From NCBI RefSeq assembly GCF_037646345.1, contig NZ_JBBEWR010000014.1:73197-137196 (forward strand): DNA of 64,000 nucleotides. The letters run 5' to 3'. Below are positions 1-7,379 of this stretch, piece after piece. Both the position numbers and the translations under genes were made by a program. The stretch is from Ascidiimonas aurantiaca (GTDB taxonomy: Bacteria; Bacteroidota; Bacteroidia; Flavobacteriales; Flavobacteriaceae). The stretch's first letter is position 1; every line of letters starts with the position of its first letter. The notes below the pieces were generated by a model. That model made no database searches, was not told the origin of the DNA, and saw nothing but the letters and a program-made list of their open reading frames with translations.

Positions 1-880
1 GCATTACAAATTCTCTTTCTCCGGATGCTGCCGGACCTTCCAGCCAGTTAGTTTCGGTAGGATTTTGATTTCCGGCAGCATTCCATGCGGCCCACATACG
101 GTCTATATTGCAATGATGCAAATAGAATATGGGATCAAGTGCTGCCGTTTCAGGATATGCCATAATACCATAGTCCTCGCCATTAGGTGTGCCTCCCACC
201 TGCATGTGTACCATATTATGCGGATTACTTTCTAAATTACCACTTACATTTCCCGAATGACTAAAGCGAGTAGCAGGACCTCCATAACCGGGTTTGGGAG
301 TAGCCCTATTGCTTCCGGTATAAATGGTATTGCTTTGACACGCACCTGATATTGGGGGAATTTTGATAAATATATTACCATCTCCGTCAGGTCCGTATCG
401 GGCGGTAACGTACAAAGGATTTGCGCTACCGTCCGGCAAAGTTTTTTCAGCAAAAGCAGGAGGCATTTTATACTGATTCCCGGAACCAAGATAATTCCAG
501 TAAGGTAATGCCCAGTCGGCTGGTCCTCCCAGGCTTATTACTACTGAACGAATTTGATCTTCTAGAGCAATAAGATAGCCACGATGCCAGGGTGGGAAAT
601 ACCAGCTTTGGTGCTGGCACTGGTTCCAAAATGTATCCTGAACAGACCGGGGAGGAACCGGGCTGGTGGGTACGTTAGGAGGTGGAGGGATCTCTCCCCA
701 TCCCGGAAATGTACTTTCTTCTATTTCCTCTCCATGAATAGCGGCAAAGAACCACCAACTGTTTTGATCGTTTAATTGCCTGGACTGCATCTCTTTTACT
801 CCTTTTGCATACCACAAAAGATCAGGGTTGTCAAATGTACCCTGTTGATTCCATGCATTTTTTCTTTGAAATTTAGCCAT
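1..880 (-). CDS. Tyrosinase family copper protein (C-terminus cut by window edge)
   Basis: The frame is open without a stop from an ATG at 880 down to the window edge, giving 293 residues. It carries both copper sites of the tyrosinase central domain. CuA ligands are His49 (WFFAAIHG), His90 (CQHQSW) and His99 (PPWHRGY). CuB ligands are His221 and His225 (NPHNMVH) and His255 or His256 (DPIFYLHHCNIDRMW). Tyrosinases oxidise monophenols and o-diphenols to quinones with a coupled dicopper centre. There is no signal peptide at the N-terminus, which starts MAKFQRKNAW, so the protein is probably cytoplasmic or exported by another route. Cys88 lies two residues before His90, the Cys-X-His arrangement that forms a thioether in fungal tyrosinases. 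No copper chaperone is seen next to it. The family call is secure; substrate and full length are unknown. Confidence 0.9.
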   Translation of the reverse strand, partial: MAKFQRKNAWNQQGTFDNPDLLWYAKGVKEMQSRQLNDQNSWWFFAAIHGEEIEESTFPGWGEIPPPPNVPTSPVPPRSVQDTFWNQCQHQSWYFPPWHRGYLIALEDQIRSVVISLGGPADWALPYWNYLGSGNQYKMPPAFAEKTLPDGSANPLYVTARYGPDGDGNIFIKIPPISGACQSNTIYTGSNRATPKPGYGGPATRFSHSGNVSGNLESNPHNMVHMQVGGTPNGEDYGIMAYPETAALDPIFYLHHCNIDRMWAAWNAAGNQNPTETNWLEGPAASGEREFVM

Positions 881-1255
881 TGTATTATTTTTAATTAGTT
901 TTAATTGCAAGGTTTTACACCTAACACTGTTTGGTAGCTTTTTTAATTATTTAATTTAACCTTAATGGTGGTCAGTAGTTCTGAAAACAAGACAAAGGCT
1001 TGACTTAACTATATCTTCGCTCCTCCGAAAACCAGTATAACCATAACTCAATTAACAGACTAAAAGCCTGCTTACCGTAGTACTATTTTCTGTAAACATA
1101 GAAACACCCCTAGTATTACTTACTGTTTGTGTTTTAGCGCTTCTAAATGTAAGAAATTTCTAATTTGTAACCAATAACTTCTTTAAATCATAAGTTTTTT
1201 TACACTGTTTGTGCTTATTGTGTTTTTTGTGAAGTGTATAGCAGTTGGCAGAGGT
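881..1255. other. Intergenic region upstream of the tyrosinase gene
   Basis: No coding frame with protein-like composition is seen. The stretch should hold the tyrosinase promoter, since that gene reads leftward from 880, and the 3' end of the transcript of the gene on its right. I found no clean TAnnTTTG element facing the tyrosinase and no strong hairpin. Confidence 0.4.
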
Positions 1256-1927
1256 TTATTTATATTTATAGATCAACCCAAAATCAAAAGGGGTCCACAG
1301 GCAGGATCTTAAACCGCTTTTTTTGAAAATGGTATTTACCCATGAATTACAGGTATTAAAACAGGAATACTTACCTACGGCTTTATAAAAGTCATCATTT
1401 TCTGTATAACCTTTTCCTTTTAAAAGCATCTTATCTCCATTGACTTTGGTATTGAATGACTGAAGGATCAATTCATTTATTCTGGCTAATTCTGATTTGC
1501 TTACTTTGACCTCGATCCAATGTGTTTGGAGGTTACGGTAACGGGTTAAATGGATGAGACTGGAGCCTCTTAAGAACAAGGCATTAAATGCATTTGCAAA
1601 TGTGAGATCAGACCACGTGGGTGTGTTTAAATAAAAATCTTCATGCCCCCAGCCAAATGAGAAAAAATTATCAGACGGAAAATGAGCAAGTCCTTTTATT
1701 AAAGGTTGAGAGACATCCTTTTTTTCCAGAATAATATGCAAATGCACGCCATTGGTACTCAGGTATATTCTTTCAGTTTTATTAACAGCCGTATAAGATG
1801 TATTTACCGGTATAAAAGTAAGTATTAAAGAGACGGCCAGGTAAATAGCAGGAATGGCCAGTACTAACATTAGTACCTTAAGAACCTTCTTAATAATTTT
1901 GATTATTGAATATGTTTTCTTAACCAT
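1256..1927 (-). CDS. DUF2459 (TIGR02117) family membrane-anchored protein
   Basis: This is a 223-residue protein with one hydrophobic N-terminal segment (about residues 13-40) after a Lys-rich start, so it is probably anchored with the C-terminal domain outside the cytoplasm. The family motifs GWGHEDFYLNTPTW and YSCFNTCNSWVN...GL..CLWTPFDFG are present. They match TIGR02117/DUF2459, a family first noted near urease and hydrogenase accessory genes. Its biochemical role is unknown; the conserved Cys/His pattern would allow an enzyme. It lies 147 bp downstream of a HupE/UreJ-type gene on the same strand, which repeats the family's usual association. No urease genes are in the window. Family assignment is good; function is not known. 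Confidence 0.75.
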   Translation of the reverse strand: MVKKTYSIIKIIKKVLKVLMLVLAIPAIYLAVSLILTFIPVNTSYTAVNKTERIYLSTNGVHLHIILEKKDVSQPLIKGLAHFPSDNFFSFGWGHEDFYLNTPTWSDLTFANAFNALFLRGSSLIHLTRYRNLQTHWIEVKVSKSELARINELILQSFNTKVNGDKMLLKGKGYTENDDFYKAVGKYSCFNTCNSWVNTIFKKSGLRSCLWTPFDFGLIYKYK

Positions 1928-2074
1928 TTACCGACCTCTTTTTCAAAGGGTTACTTATAGTAGTGCCAACGGTATATGCAAACGTATTAATGGCTCCCAG
2001 CCGTTATTGTTGTTTTTACTTTTAACAGGCATATTTTTGATGTTTTTTATCATACATATAACCTATTTTTCATT

Positions 2075-2755
2075 TTATGAATGCCCGGTGAAGTAATTGT
2101 ATATTTGATATATAAACAACCCTATCCCTACTAATACCAGATACCAGTTCACTGCTTTGTAAAAGGCAGCAAACTGTTTATACTTTCGCGAAAGTGTAAT
2201 TATAAAAACAATAGGAATTAATGCCAGCACCTGCCCTACTTCAACACCTAAGTTAAAACACAGGATTTTTACTAGAAATTGCTCGCTACCCATATCAAAC
2301 GATTGTAATCGTGTGGAGAGTCCGAAGCCGTGTATCAATCCGAAAAGACCTACCATGAGCAGTAAATTTGGAGATGCTATCTTCAATTTTTCAAAACCGC
2401 CCAAATTCTCAAACCCTTTGTACAAAACACTCAGGGCGATGACCGCATCTACCAGGTGTTCATTTGCCGTGATTCCAGTGTAAGTAGCGCCTATCAGGGT
2501 AATACAATGTCCTATGGTAAACACGGTAATGAACGTCAAAATGTCCTTAAAGCTGTTCAAATAGAATATAACACCGGCCAGAAAAAGTAAGTGATCGTAA
2601 CCGGTGAGCATGTGCATTGCACCCACTTGAATATACGCCCATAAACCACCATTGCGTAAGATCTCCTGGTCAGCACTTGTAACGTCATGAGCAGATGCTA
2701 AAAGCGGAACGAATAATAACAACAGTGAAAGCGCCTGCTTTAAATTCACGTGCAT
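2075..2755 (-). CDS. HupE/UreJ family membrane protein
   Basis: A 226-residue protein with an N-terminal signal-like segment (LLLLFVPLLASAHD) followed by about six hydrophobic helices. The stretch GAMHMLTGYDHLLFL holds the His/Asp motif characteristic of HupE/UreJ proteins. HupE and UreJ are implicated in nickel or cobalt uptake for hydrogenase and urease, so metal transport is the likely role here; the metal itself cannot be read from sequence. The start lies 2 bp after the stop of the DUF4198 gene, so the two are almost certainly co-transcribed and perhaps translationally coupled. The mature N-terminus would begin HDVTSADQE, with a histidine near the start as is usual in the family. Confidence 0.8.
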   Translation of the reverse strand: MHVNLKQALSLLLLFVPLLASAHDVTSADQEILRNGGLWAYIQVGAMHMLTGYDHLLFLAGVIFYLNSFKDILTFITVFTIGHCITLIGATYTGITANEHLVDAVIALSVLYKGFENLGGFEKLKIASPNLLLMVGLFGLIHGFGLSTRLQSFDMGSEQFLVKILCFNLGVEVGQVLALIPIVFIITLSRKYKQFAAFYKAVNWYLVLVGIGLFIYQIYNYFTGHS

Positions 2756-2757
2756 TG

Positions 2758-3801
2758 TCAGTTCTTTTTTCTAAAGATAAAAAATAACAATCCTATGATC
2801 AGTAAACTACCCAGTATAAAGATCCAGGCAGGAAAACTGTCTTCTTGATCATGGTCATGTGTATGTGTAGTAGCATCATGCTTATGGCTCACTTCAAAGG
2901 TGAGTGTCGCCCATTTAGATCGATGCGTTAATTCATCGCTATTTGTAACTTGGGTCATGTAAATGGTACGTAGATAGTAAATACCGTCTTCTGGCAGATC
3001 TACAATGACCATACCTTGATCATTGGTACGTAATTTTTGACCACTGATATGTGAATGTGCTTCCTCTGTCTGCGATTTGTGAGAATGGTTGTGCTCACCG
3101 TCTGTATGTGTGTTATCATGCGAGTGTTCTTTTCCATCATGCTCATGGCTGTGATCGCTATGTGAATGAGCGTTAGTATTTTTGATATAGTCAGCATAGA
3201 CCAGTTGGTTGGATAACGGCTTACCATCTAGCAGTAACTGTACTTCCAGCTTTTCACCACTATATTTTTCATAAGGATTTGCTTGTGGAACCAACTCGAT
3301 AGGATAGCCTAATACGGTACTCCAGTCGTTTGTTTTGATATCACCTACCTGGTAGATAGCTTTTACATGTTTTTGATAACTCTCAACTGCATCTTGATCT
3401 AATAAACTATCCTTTGTGCGTTTTTCAAGCATGTCTAAAACACCATCGTGCTCTAAGTAACTGTTAAATTTTTCAGCGGTGAGTTCTATGTTCCTTGCTT
3501 TGGTAGAGACACCTACCACATAGGTCCCTGCTTCACCGGTTTTAAAAGTTAAGTGTGTAATGGTGCTGTCTTGGTCTTTCCATTGATCCGGATCGATAAC
3601 TACTCTTTTCCCTTTAGCGATAACAGAAGCGTCTAGTATGCGATCGCGAGCGATCCTGTTTTCGCTCTTTTCAAACGTCCCATTGTACAGGCTCAAGGTC
3701 GCTTCCTGATCAGGCTGTAAGAAATAAGTTTCCATTTTTATATACAGATCGTGACTGCATAATAATATAAGGGCCAATAGTAGGTAAAAGGATTTACGCA
3801 T
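2758..3801 (-). CDS. DUF4198 domain protein with His-rich metal-binding loop
   Basis: A 347-residue protein taken from the ATG at 3801 (MRKSFYLLL); a longer reading would need a TTG at 3822 that overlaps the promoter. The order is: hydrophobic signal segment (residues 1-16), extracytoplasmic DUF4198-type beta domain, a His/Asp/Glu-rich insert at about residues 210-250 (runs such as HSHSDHSHEHDGKEHSHD), a second His cluster near residue 312, one transmembrane helix at about 325-342 and a short basic tail. DUF4198 proteins often accompany nickel/cobalt import genes. The histidine runs suggest capture or buffering of divalent metal at the outer face of the inner membrane. A TATATTTG element on the minus strand at 3827-3820 is a candidate -7 box; I could not place a matching -33 element. 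Confidence 0.8.
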   Translation of the reverse strand: MRKSFYLLLALILLCSHDLYIKMETYFLQPDQEATLSLYNGTFEKSENRIARDRILDASVIAKGKRVVIDPDQWKDQDSTITHLTFKTGEAGTYVVGVSTKARNIELTAEKFNSYLEHDGVLDMLEKRTKDSLLDQDAVESYQKHVKAIYQVGDIKTNDWSTVLGYPIELVPQANPYEKYSGEKLEVQLLLDGKPLSNQLVYADYIKNTNAHSHSDHSHEHDGKEHSHDNTHTDGEHNHSHKSQTEEAHSHISGQKLRTNDQGMVIVDLPEDGIYYLRTIYMTQVTNSDELTHRSKWATLTFEVSHKHDATTHTHDHDQEDSFPAWIFILGSLLIIGLLFFIFRKKN

Positions 3802-4027
3802 AAATTGAAACTTTAGCTTCAAATATACAAAGAAAGCATGCTAATGATTATGTATTAGGAGGTAAAATTCGCTCTCGATGGTCATTCCAAAACCTGCTTT
3901 TCTTATTAATCTAAAAATGATCGATTTTTTAAACAGTCTGAAAATCAGAGAAGCTTTCAAGAATTTTTGTTCAATTTCAACTGTTTTTAAAGAATTAAAA
4001 GTAATTTCAATTTAATTATATACTAAA

Positions 4028-4061
4028 TTGTAGAATAAATAAAACTTTATTTCTACATTTG
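4028..4061 (+). promoter_or_regulatory. Promoter of the padR-permease operon with overlapping inverted repeat
   Basis: A TTG at 4028-4030 is followed 23 bases later by TACATTTG (4054-4061), which fits the Bacteroidota -33/-7 pattern at the long end of the spacing range. The inverted repeat TGTAGAA (4029-4035) / TTCTACA (4051-4057) spans the same interval, so a dimer bound there would block RNA polymerase. Autorepression by the PadR protein encoded at 4134 is the natural inference. The rest of the gap from 3802 to 4133 is very A+T-rich and shows nothing else coding. Confidence 0.55.
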
Positions 4062-4133
4062 TTCTATAATTAGGTATCATATATATTTTTATTTTGATTT
4101 TCAAATAGTTACATCATATTAGATTTTTTTAGA

Positions 4134-4469
4134 ATGAAAGAAACACGTTTAGGAGAGTTTGAGGAGATCATACTTTTATTGGTTGGCATTCTTGATGATG
4201 ACGCCTACACCCTGAAGATTGCAGAAAGGTTTGAATCGGAAACAGGAAAAGGGGTCTCTATTGGCGCGACCCACTCTACTTTAGACAGGCTTTGTAAAAA
4301 AGGCTTTTTGACCTCGAAGTTGAGTGAGCCAACGGCAGTACGGGGAGGACGCAGAAAAAGAATATATACTATTTCAGCGAGCGGTCAAAAAGCACTTGCT
4401 GCATCAAGAGAACTCAGGACCTCTCTTTGGAAGCAATATCCGGCATTTACAAAATTTGGATTTAAGTAA
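4134..4469 (+). CDS. PadR family transcriptional regulator
   Basis: A 111-residue winged-helix protein. It begins KETRLGEFEEIILLLVGILDDDAYTLKIAERFE, the PadR N-terminal helix pattern, followed by the recognition region IGATHSTLDRLCKKGFLTSK and the wing GGRRKRIYTISASGQKAL. It lacks the long C-terminal dimerisation helix of larger PadR proteins, as is usual for the short class. It is 10 bp upstream of an FtsX/MacB-type permease with a permease prefix domain, a pairing seen repeatedly in Bacteroidota and Acidobacteriota. It most likely controls that permease and itself through the inverted repeat at 4029-4057. Confidence 0.88.
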   Translation: MKETRLGEFEEIILLLVGILDDDAYTLKIAERFESETGKGVSIGATHSTLDRLCKKGFLTSKLSEPTAVRGGRRKRIYTISASGQKALAASRELRTSLWKQYPAFTKFGFK

Positions 4470-4479
4470 AATAGTCAAA

Positions 4480-7062
4480 ATGTCTGATAAAAAAGGTACA
4501 CCCCCTCAACTACCCAGAAGACTTCTGGACTGGATTATAAGAGATGATCTGGTCGAAGAAATATTAGGCGATCTGGAAGAAAGATTCCATAAAGATACTA
4601 CAAGAAAATCTTCTTTTCGGGCCAAAATTAATTACTGGTACCAGACTATGAATTACCTAAGACCTTTTGCAATTCAAAAATCAAAATTATTCACAGTAAT
4701 GGATAACAGTTTATATAAGCTTCACTTTAAGATTTTCTTTCGAAACGCTATAAGGCAGAAAAGCACTTTTTTTATAAAGATCATTGGGCTTTCAACCGGG
4801 TTGGCATGTGTAATGTTAATAGCTCTTTGGGTTTTTGACGAACTTAGTATGGATAAATTCCATGAAAATGATACACGATTGTACCAGATAATTGAAACTC
4901 CTGAAATTGATGGTTACAGGATAGAGAACCCAAGTACAGCAGGGTTGGTAGGAGAAACACTGGCGCAGGAGTTTCCGGAAATTCAGAACAGTACCAGTGT
5001 AAAAACGATCAAAGATCTCTTGTTCTCCTATAAAGATATCCATCTTAAAGCTCATGGATTATTTACAGACCCGAGTTTTTTTGATGTATTTACCTTTAAA
5101 CTTGCTCAGGGTGACAAAAAGAACATACTCCCCACTAAAAACTCGGTTTTACTATCAGAAGCTCTGGCCACAAGACTTTTTGGAAGTACCAACAATGTAA
5201 TTGGCAAAGTCATACAGCTTTATGAAAACAGGCCATTCAGGGTCACAGGAATTTTGGAAAAAGTGCCTAATAACTCCTCTATTAAATTCGATTTTGTTTT
5301 ACCCTTCGAATTATTTAAAGAGATATCTCCCAATTCGTTAAACTGGGATTATAATACGACCAATGTGTATGTGGTGTTGAAAGAAGGCACCAATATGGTA
5401 GATTTTAATGCCAAGATAAAAGATTTTATAAGCACAAAGACCGAGGCAAATGGTAGGCTGCTTTCAACACGATTATTTTCCGATAATTATCTGTATGACA
5501 AATTTCAGAATAGAGAGGAAAAGTCAGGGAGAATAACCTATGTACGGCTTTTTTCGCTGATCGCTTTTTTAATTCTGATAATTGCATGTATCAATTTTAT
5601 GAATCTTTCCACTGCAAACGCATCGCGAAGGCTTAAGGAAATCGGTATTAAAAAAGTCATAGGATCAAAACGAAACTCTTTAGTGTCACAATACCTAATG
5701 GAATCGCTTTCAACTACCATTATTTCCTCAGTGTTGGCCCTGCTTATCGTAGTATTGTTACTGCCTCAGTTTAATACTCTTGCTTCGAAGGAAATGGAAC
5801 TAAGCTTCAAGCTGGAATATGTATGGTTCTTAGGAGTAATTGTATTGGTTACGGGTCTTTTGGCAGGTAGCTATCCTGCCTTTTATCTCTCGAGACTCAA
5901 TACCATAAATACATTAAAAGGAAAACTCAAAACATCTTTTGGAGAAGTATTTGCACGCAGGGGTCTTGTAATATTTCAATTTACCATTTCCACAATCTTG
6001 ATTCTTTCTGTCTTTGTCGTTTATACACAGTTAGAATTTGCCCAAAAAAAGAATTTGGGTTATGACAAAGATAACCTTGTCTATTTTGATATGGACCCGA
6101 AAATCAGACAAAATTTACATACATACCTATCGGCCTTAGAACAACTTCAGGGAGTAAAGTCGGCAAGTAGCATTTCTACTAATATCGTAGGTGGGAACAA
6201 TACCAACAACCGTTTAAAATGGCCCGGGCAAACACCAGATAAACAGGAAGTATTTCAGGTACGTCCTGTAAATTATGGAATGATAGAGACTTTGGATATT
6301 GGTATTCTTGAAGGAAGATCATTTTCAAAAGACTACGGGGCAGAGGAGTCAAAGATCATCTTTAATCAGACTGCAATCAATGCTATGGGACTCAAGGATC
6401 CCATTGGTAAAACAGTTTCTATAGAGAATGCGGTTTTTGAAATTGTGGGCATTACCAAAGATTTTCATTTTGCAACTATACACGAAGAGATCAAACCTAT
6501 GTTCTTCGTTCTGAGACCAGAATGGACCCGCACCATCATGGTTAAGATACAGGCAGGTAAAGAAAAAATAGCTTTAAATAATCTTCAGGACTTTTACGAA
6601 CAGTACAGTCCCGGAATGGATTTCAATTACAAGTTTCTTGATGAAACTTACGCCTCACAATATGTTTCAGAACAACGGGTCTCTACCCTGGCCAGATATT
6701 TTGCCGGACTCGCTATTTTAATTTCCTGTCTGGGTTTGTTTGGACTGGCCATCTTTAATGCAGAAAGGAGAAAAAAAGAGATCAGTATACGTAAGGTACT
6801 TGGTCAAAGCGCTACCCGCATTACTATTATGTTAGCCAGTGAATTTGCCAAACCTGTCTTAATCTCCATTATAATAGCGCTTCCAATAGCTTACTTTTTG
6901 ATAAAAAACTGGCTTTCCAGTTTTGCCTATCGCATTCCATTATATATGTGGTATTTTCTGGCTGCCGGGTTTATAATCCTAACGGTAGCTATGTTAACCG
7001 TTGGAGGACAGGCAATAAAAGCGGCAAACAATAATCCGGTTGACGGGCTAAGAAATAATTAA
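4480..7062 (+). CDS. ABC transporter permease of the MacB/FtsX type with permease prefix domain
   Basis: An 861-residue protein read from the ATG at 4480 (MSDKKGTPPQLPRRLL); the frame is open further upstream but that part lies within padR. Residues 1-60 match the permease prefix domain (RRLLDWIIRDDLVEEILGDLEERFH). Two FtsX-MacB_PCD modules follow, each with a large periplasmic domain and a membrane region, giving the duplicated eight-helix plan (helices near residues 100-120, about 360-470, then 490-520 and about 740-860). No ATP-binding subunit is encoded beside it, so the ATPase must come from elsewhere or the protein acts differently from MacB. Likely roles are export of a toxic compound or envelope-stress response under PadR control. 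Substrate unknown. Confidence 0.85.
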   Translation: MSDKKGTPPQLPRRLLDWIIRDDLVEEILGDLEERFHKDTTRKSSFRAKINYWYQTMNYLRPFAIQKSKLFTVMDNSLYKLHFKIFFRNAIRQKSTFFIKIIGLSTGLACVMLIALWVFDELSMDKFHENDTRLYQIIETPEIDGYRIENPSTAGLVGETLAQEFPEIQNSTSVKTIKDLLFSYKDIHLKAHGLFTDPSFFDVFTFKLAQGDKKNILPTKNSVLLSEALATRLFGSTNNVIGKVIQLYENRPFRVTGILEKVPNNSSIKFDFVLPFELFKEISPNSLNWDYNTTNVYVVLKEGTNMVDFNAKIKDFISTKTEANGRLLSTRLFSDNYLYDKFQNREEKSGRITYVRLFSLIAFLILIIACINFMNLSTANASRRLKEIGIKKVIGSKRNSLVSQYLMESLSTTIISSVLALLIVVLLLPQFNTLASKEMELSFKLEYVWFLGVIVLVTGLLAGSYPAFYLSRLNTINTLKGKLKTSFGEVFARRGLVIFQFTISTILILSVFVVYTQLEFAQKKNLGYDKDNLVYFDMDPKIRQNLHTYLSALEQLQGVKSASSISTNIVGGNNTNNRLKWPGQTPDKQEVFQVRPVNYGMIETLDIGILEGRSFSKDYGAEESKIIFNQTAINAMGLKDPIGKTVSIENAVFEIVGITKDFHFATIHEEIKPMFFVLRPEWTRTIMVKIQAGKEKIALNNLQDFYEQYSPGMDFNYKFLDETYASQYVSEQRVSTLARYFAGLAILISCLGLFGLAIFNAERRKKEISIRKVLGQSATRITIMLASEFAKPVLISIIIALPIAYFLIKNWLSSFAYRIPLYMWYFLAAGFIILTVAMLTVGGQAIKAANNNPVDGLRNN

Positions 7063-7116
7063 ATAATCGTGTAAGTACATTATACTTTTAATATACATTA
7101 CTCTTCACTAAAAGCA

Positions 7117-7157
7117 AAAAGTTCTCTTAAAAACGTAAATTTTCCAAGAGAACTTTT
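7117..7157. terminator. Bidirectional rho-independent terminator
   Basis: A perfect 12-bp inverted repeat AAAAGTTCTCTT (7117-7128) / AAGAGAACTTTT (7146-7157) with a 17-base loop sits between the rightward permease gene and the leftward ATPase gene. Both orientations end in a short T run, so it can end both transcripts. Confidence 0.7.
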
Positions 7158-7379
7158 CTGCTATCATGTATGGGGGTGGTAGTATAAACTCCATTCATTA
7201 TGACATTGAGTATGGCTCAGGCAGGTCTAACACGGGTACCCTTTGTGTTCTTTTTATTTACCATTTATCCTTGGAAGAACTGTTTTATTACTGGTCTTAT
7301 TCTCGATATTGTTCCATAATGATCATCTGGCATTTGCCAGTGACCGTGATGACATGGCAAAAACAGTATAGCTTTTTAG
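7158..7379. other. Intergenic region with short hydrophobic frames, possible gene remnant
   Basis: A short frame at 7200-7319 (39 codons, beginning MTLSMAQAGL) contains a hydrophobic stretch (FVFFLFTIYPW). It is followed in another frame by a hydrophilic tail ending at a TAG near 7377. The pair could be the remains of a small membrane protein, but I do not recognise it and it may be chance. Confidence 0.2.

Noticed and set aside
7167..7186. GGGGTGG-containing stretch resembling the tRNA-Pro end, as a possible left end of the metal island
   Set aside because: Only about 13 of 20 positions agree, which is not enough to call a repeat.
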